Origin: Protula sp. h YS-2021
Lineage: Eukaryota; Annelida; Polychaeta; Sabellida; Serpulidae
Reading direction: 5' to 3'
NCBI GenBank assembly: GCA_949752745.1
Contig: OX457028.1
Location: forward strand, 4,957,332-5,021,331
Length of the DNA stretch: 64,000 nucleotides
The notes under the pieces were generated by a model. That model was not told where the DNA came from. It worked only from the letters and a program-made list of their open reading frames with translations, and did no database searches. The position numbers and the translations under genes are program-made. Shown piece by piece: positions 62,839 through 64,000 of this stretch (its first letter is position 1; every line of letters begins with the position of its first letter).

Positions 62839-63135
62839 GGTGAGCCGTGAGTCAGCGGCTAAAACCACCATGGGCGGGGGGGGGGGGGGTCTGTCGACTA
62901 GCTCACCCATATAGATACAGTGTATGCTGAAAGATTGCTGGGCCGGGGGGGGCTCATGGGCGGGGGGGGGGGGGGGTCTGTCGACTAGCTCACCCATATA
63001 GATACAGTGTATGCTGAAAGATTGCTGGGTCGGGGGGGGGGCTCATGGGCCGGGGGGGGGCCTACCAACCTGATGTTTGGCAGGCCCCGGGGGGGCTTGC
63101 CAACCTGGTGATGGCAGGCCCCGGGGGGGCCTGTC
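62838..63135. repeat. G-rich duplicated segment
   Basis: A ~100-bp unit (G run, TCTGTCGACTAGCTCACCCA, TATAGATACAGTGTATGCTG, AAAGATTGCTGGG) is present twice (62870-62960 and 62960-63050). CCCCGGGGGGGCCTGTCGAC-type units follow. The leading GGTGAGCCGTGAGTCAGCGG matches 59229-59248. Confidence 0.8.
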
Positions 63136-63282
63136 GACCTACTGTACGGCTGGCCCCGGATTGCCTGTCCATCAGTTGGTTGCAAGCTTGAGTCGCTCTG
63201 TGTGACGTCATTGATGGGTCAAAATACACAGCAGGCCAGCTCTAACCATGTCTCTATGAACCCTTTGCTGTCCGGGAGCTCG

Positions 63283-63440
63283 AGTGCTCAAGTGCTCAAG
63301 TGCTCGAGTGCTCAAGTGCTCGAGTGCTCAAGTGCTCGAGTGCTCAAGTGCTCGAGTGCTCAAGTGCTCGAGTGCTCGGGTGCTCGGGTGTTCGAGTGCT
63401 CGAGTGCTCGGATGCTCGGGTGCTCAAGTGCTCGGGTGTC
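63283..63440. repeat. Minisatellite GAGTGCTCAAGTGCTC
   Basis: Tandem 8-16 bp units with CTCGAGTGCT, CTCAAGTGCT and CTCGGGTGCT variants. GTTTGAATGGTTGCCC repeats follow (63490-63560). Confidence 0.93.
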
Positions 63441-63564
63441 ATTTTGTCCGGGCACCATTTTGTCCGGGTGTCATTTTGTCTGGCTGCCCGTTTGACTGGT
63501 CGTTTGAATGGTTGCCCGTTTGAATGGTTGTTTGAATGGCCGCCCGTTTGAATGGCCGCCCACT

Positions 63565-63905
63565 CTCCATATTACGTCATTATGACGTTCATATGACGTT
63601 CATATGACGTTCATAAGACGTTCATATGACGTTCATATCACCTCCATATCACCTCTATATCACCTCCATATCACCTCCATAACACGTCTAGATCACGTCA
63701 AAATGACGTCACTGTTTTAAAAACCCCATGGGGCTATCAAAACACCACGTGACGTCATTATGACGTCCATATGATAACCATATGGTAACCATATGGTAAC
63801 CATATGACGTCAATATGACGTTAATATGACGTCAATATGACGTCACTGTTCCAAAACCCCATGGGGCTTTGAAAACACCACGTGACGTCATTATGACGTC
63901 ACTTC
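63565..63905. repeat. CRE-rich tandem motifs (ATGACGTC / ATGACGTTCAT)
   Basis: ATGACGTTCAT and CACCTCCATAT units repeat at 63571-63690. A ~65-bp block with GACGTCACTGTT, AACCCCATGGGGCT, AAAACACCACGTGACGTCAT and TATGACGTC occurs twice (63704-63772 and 63838-63901), separated by ATATGGTAACC repeats. Full CRE palindromes (TGACGTCA) occur several times. It is either a promoter-like region or simply repeats; 63906-64000 shows nothing recognisable. Confidence 0.75.
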
Positions 63906-64000
63906 CTGTTTTCGAACCCCCACTTTTACACTACTAATAATGCGATGTCGCACAACCTCTCAAGTCAAAAGCCAGGACTGAATAGCGGCTGAGATATCGC

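Overview
This is a 64-kb piece of an animal nuclear genome, most likely a marine invertebrate. It has intron-rich genes with GT-AG junctions, an LRR plus death-domain gene, a kinase-fold gene, an L1/Tx1-type LINE, a tRNA-derived SINE, several MITE families, very many minisatellites, and a Polinton/Maverick (adintovirus-like) giant DNA transposon. The species cannot be fixed from sequence alone; a lancelet, cnidarian or mollusc would all fit.

Left part (1-3.2 kb): the last three recognisable exons of a plus-strand LRR/death-domain gene. From about 10.3 to 47.3 kb the minus strand carries exons that fit together, with matching intron phases, into one large gene encoding two consecutive tyrosine-kinase-like domains, both with damaged catalytic motifs. 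Its last visible exon is a long tail with nine 19-residue repeats (10289-11842). That tail is followed by a duplicated copy of its own 3' end. The introns hold minisatellites (some over 1.6 kb), MITEs, a 44-bp VNTR whose every unit contains a splice-donor-like sequence, a CRE/GC-box foldback element, and a LINE split by a SINE with a 12-bp target duplication.

A 200-N assembly gap (47386-47585) separates the first visible exon of this gene from the Polinton (47587 to at least 59.2 kb). On the plus strand are the C-terminal half of a protein-primed DNA polymerase B and a run of small ORFs that look like divergent copies of a PC4-like ssDNA-binding fold. On the minus strand is a tightly packed block: chromodomain integrase, packaging ATPase, a basic protein with a hydrophobic C-terminus, a coiled/basic protein, a small putatively acylated protein, penton-like minor capsid, adenovirus pX-like core protein, double-jelly-roll major capsid, and adenain-like cysteine protease. 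Several junctions are 4-nt ATGA stop/start overlaps. Further minus-strand accessory genes and one plus-strand zinc-finger gene lie to the right. The copy is decayed: two in-frame stops in the integrase and frameshifts in the capsid and in an accessory gene.

The right end (60.4-64 kb) is non-coding and made of nested repeats, including a spaced module repeated five times and CRE-rich tandem motifs. No terminal inverted repeat of the Polinton could be identified, so its right boundary is open.
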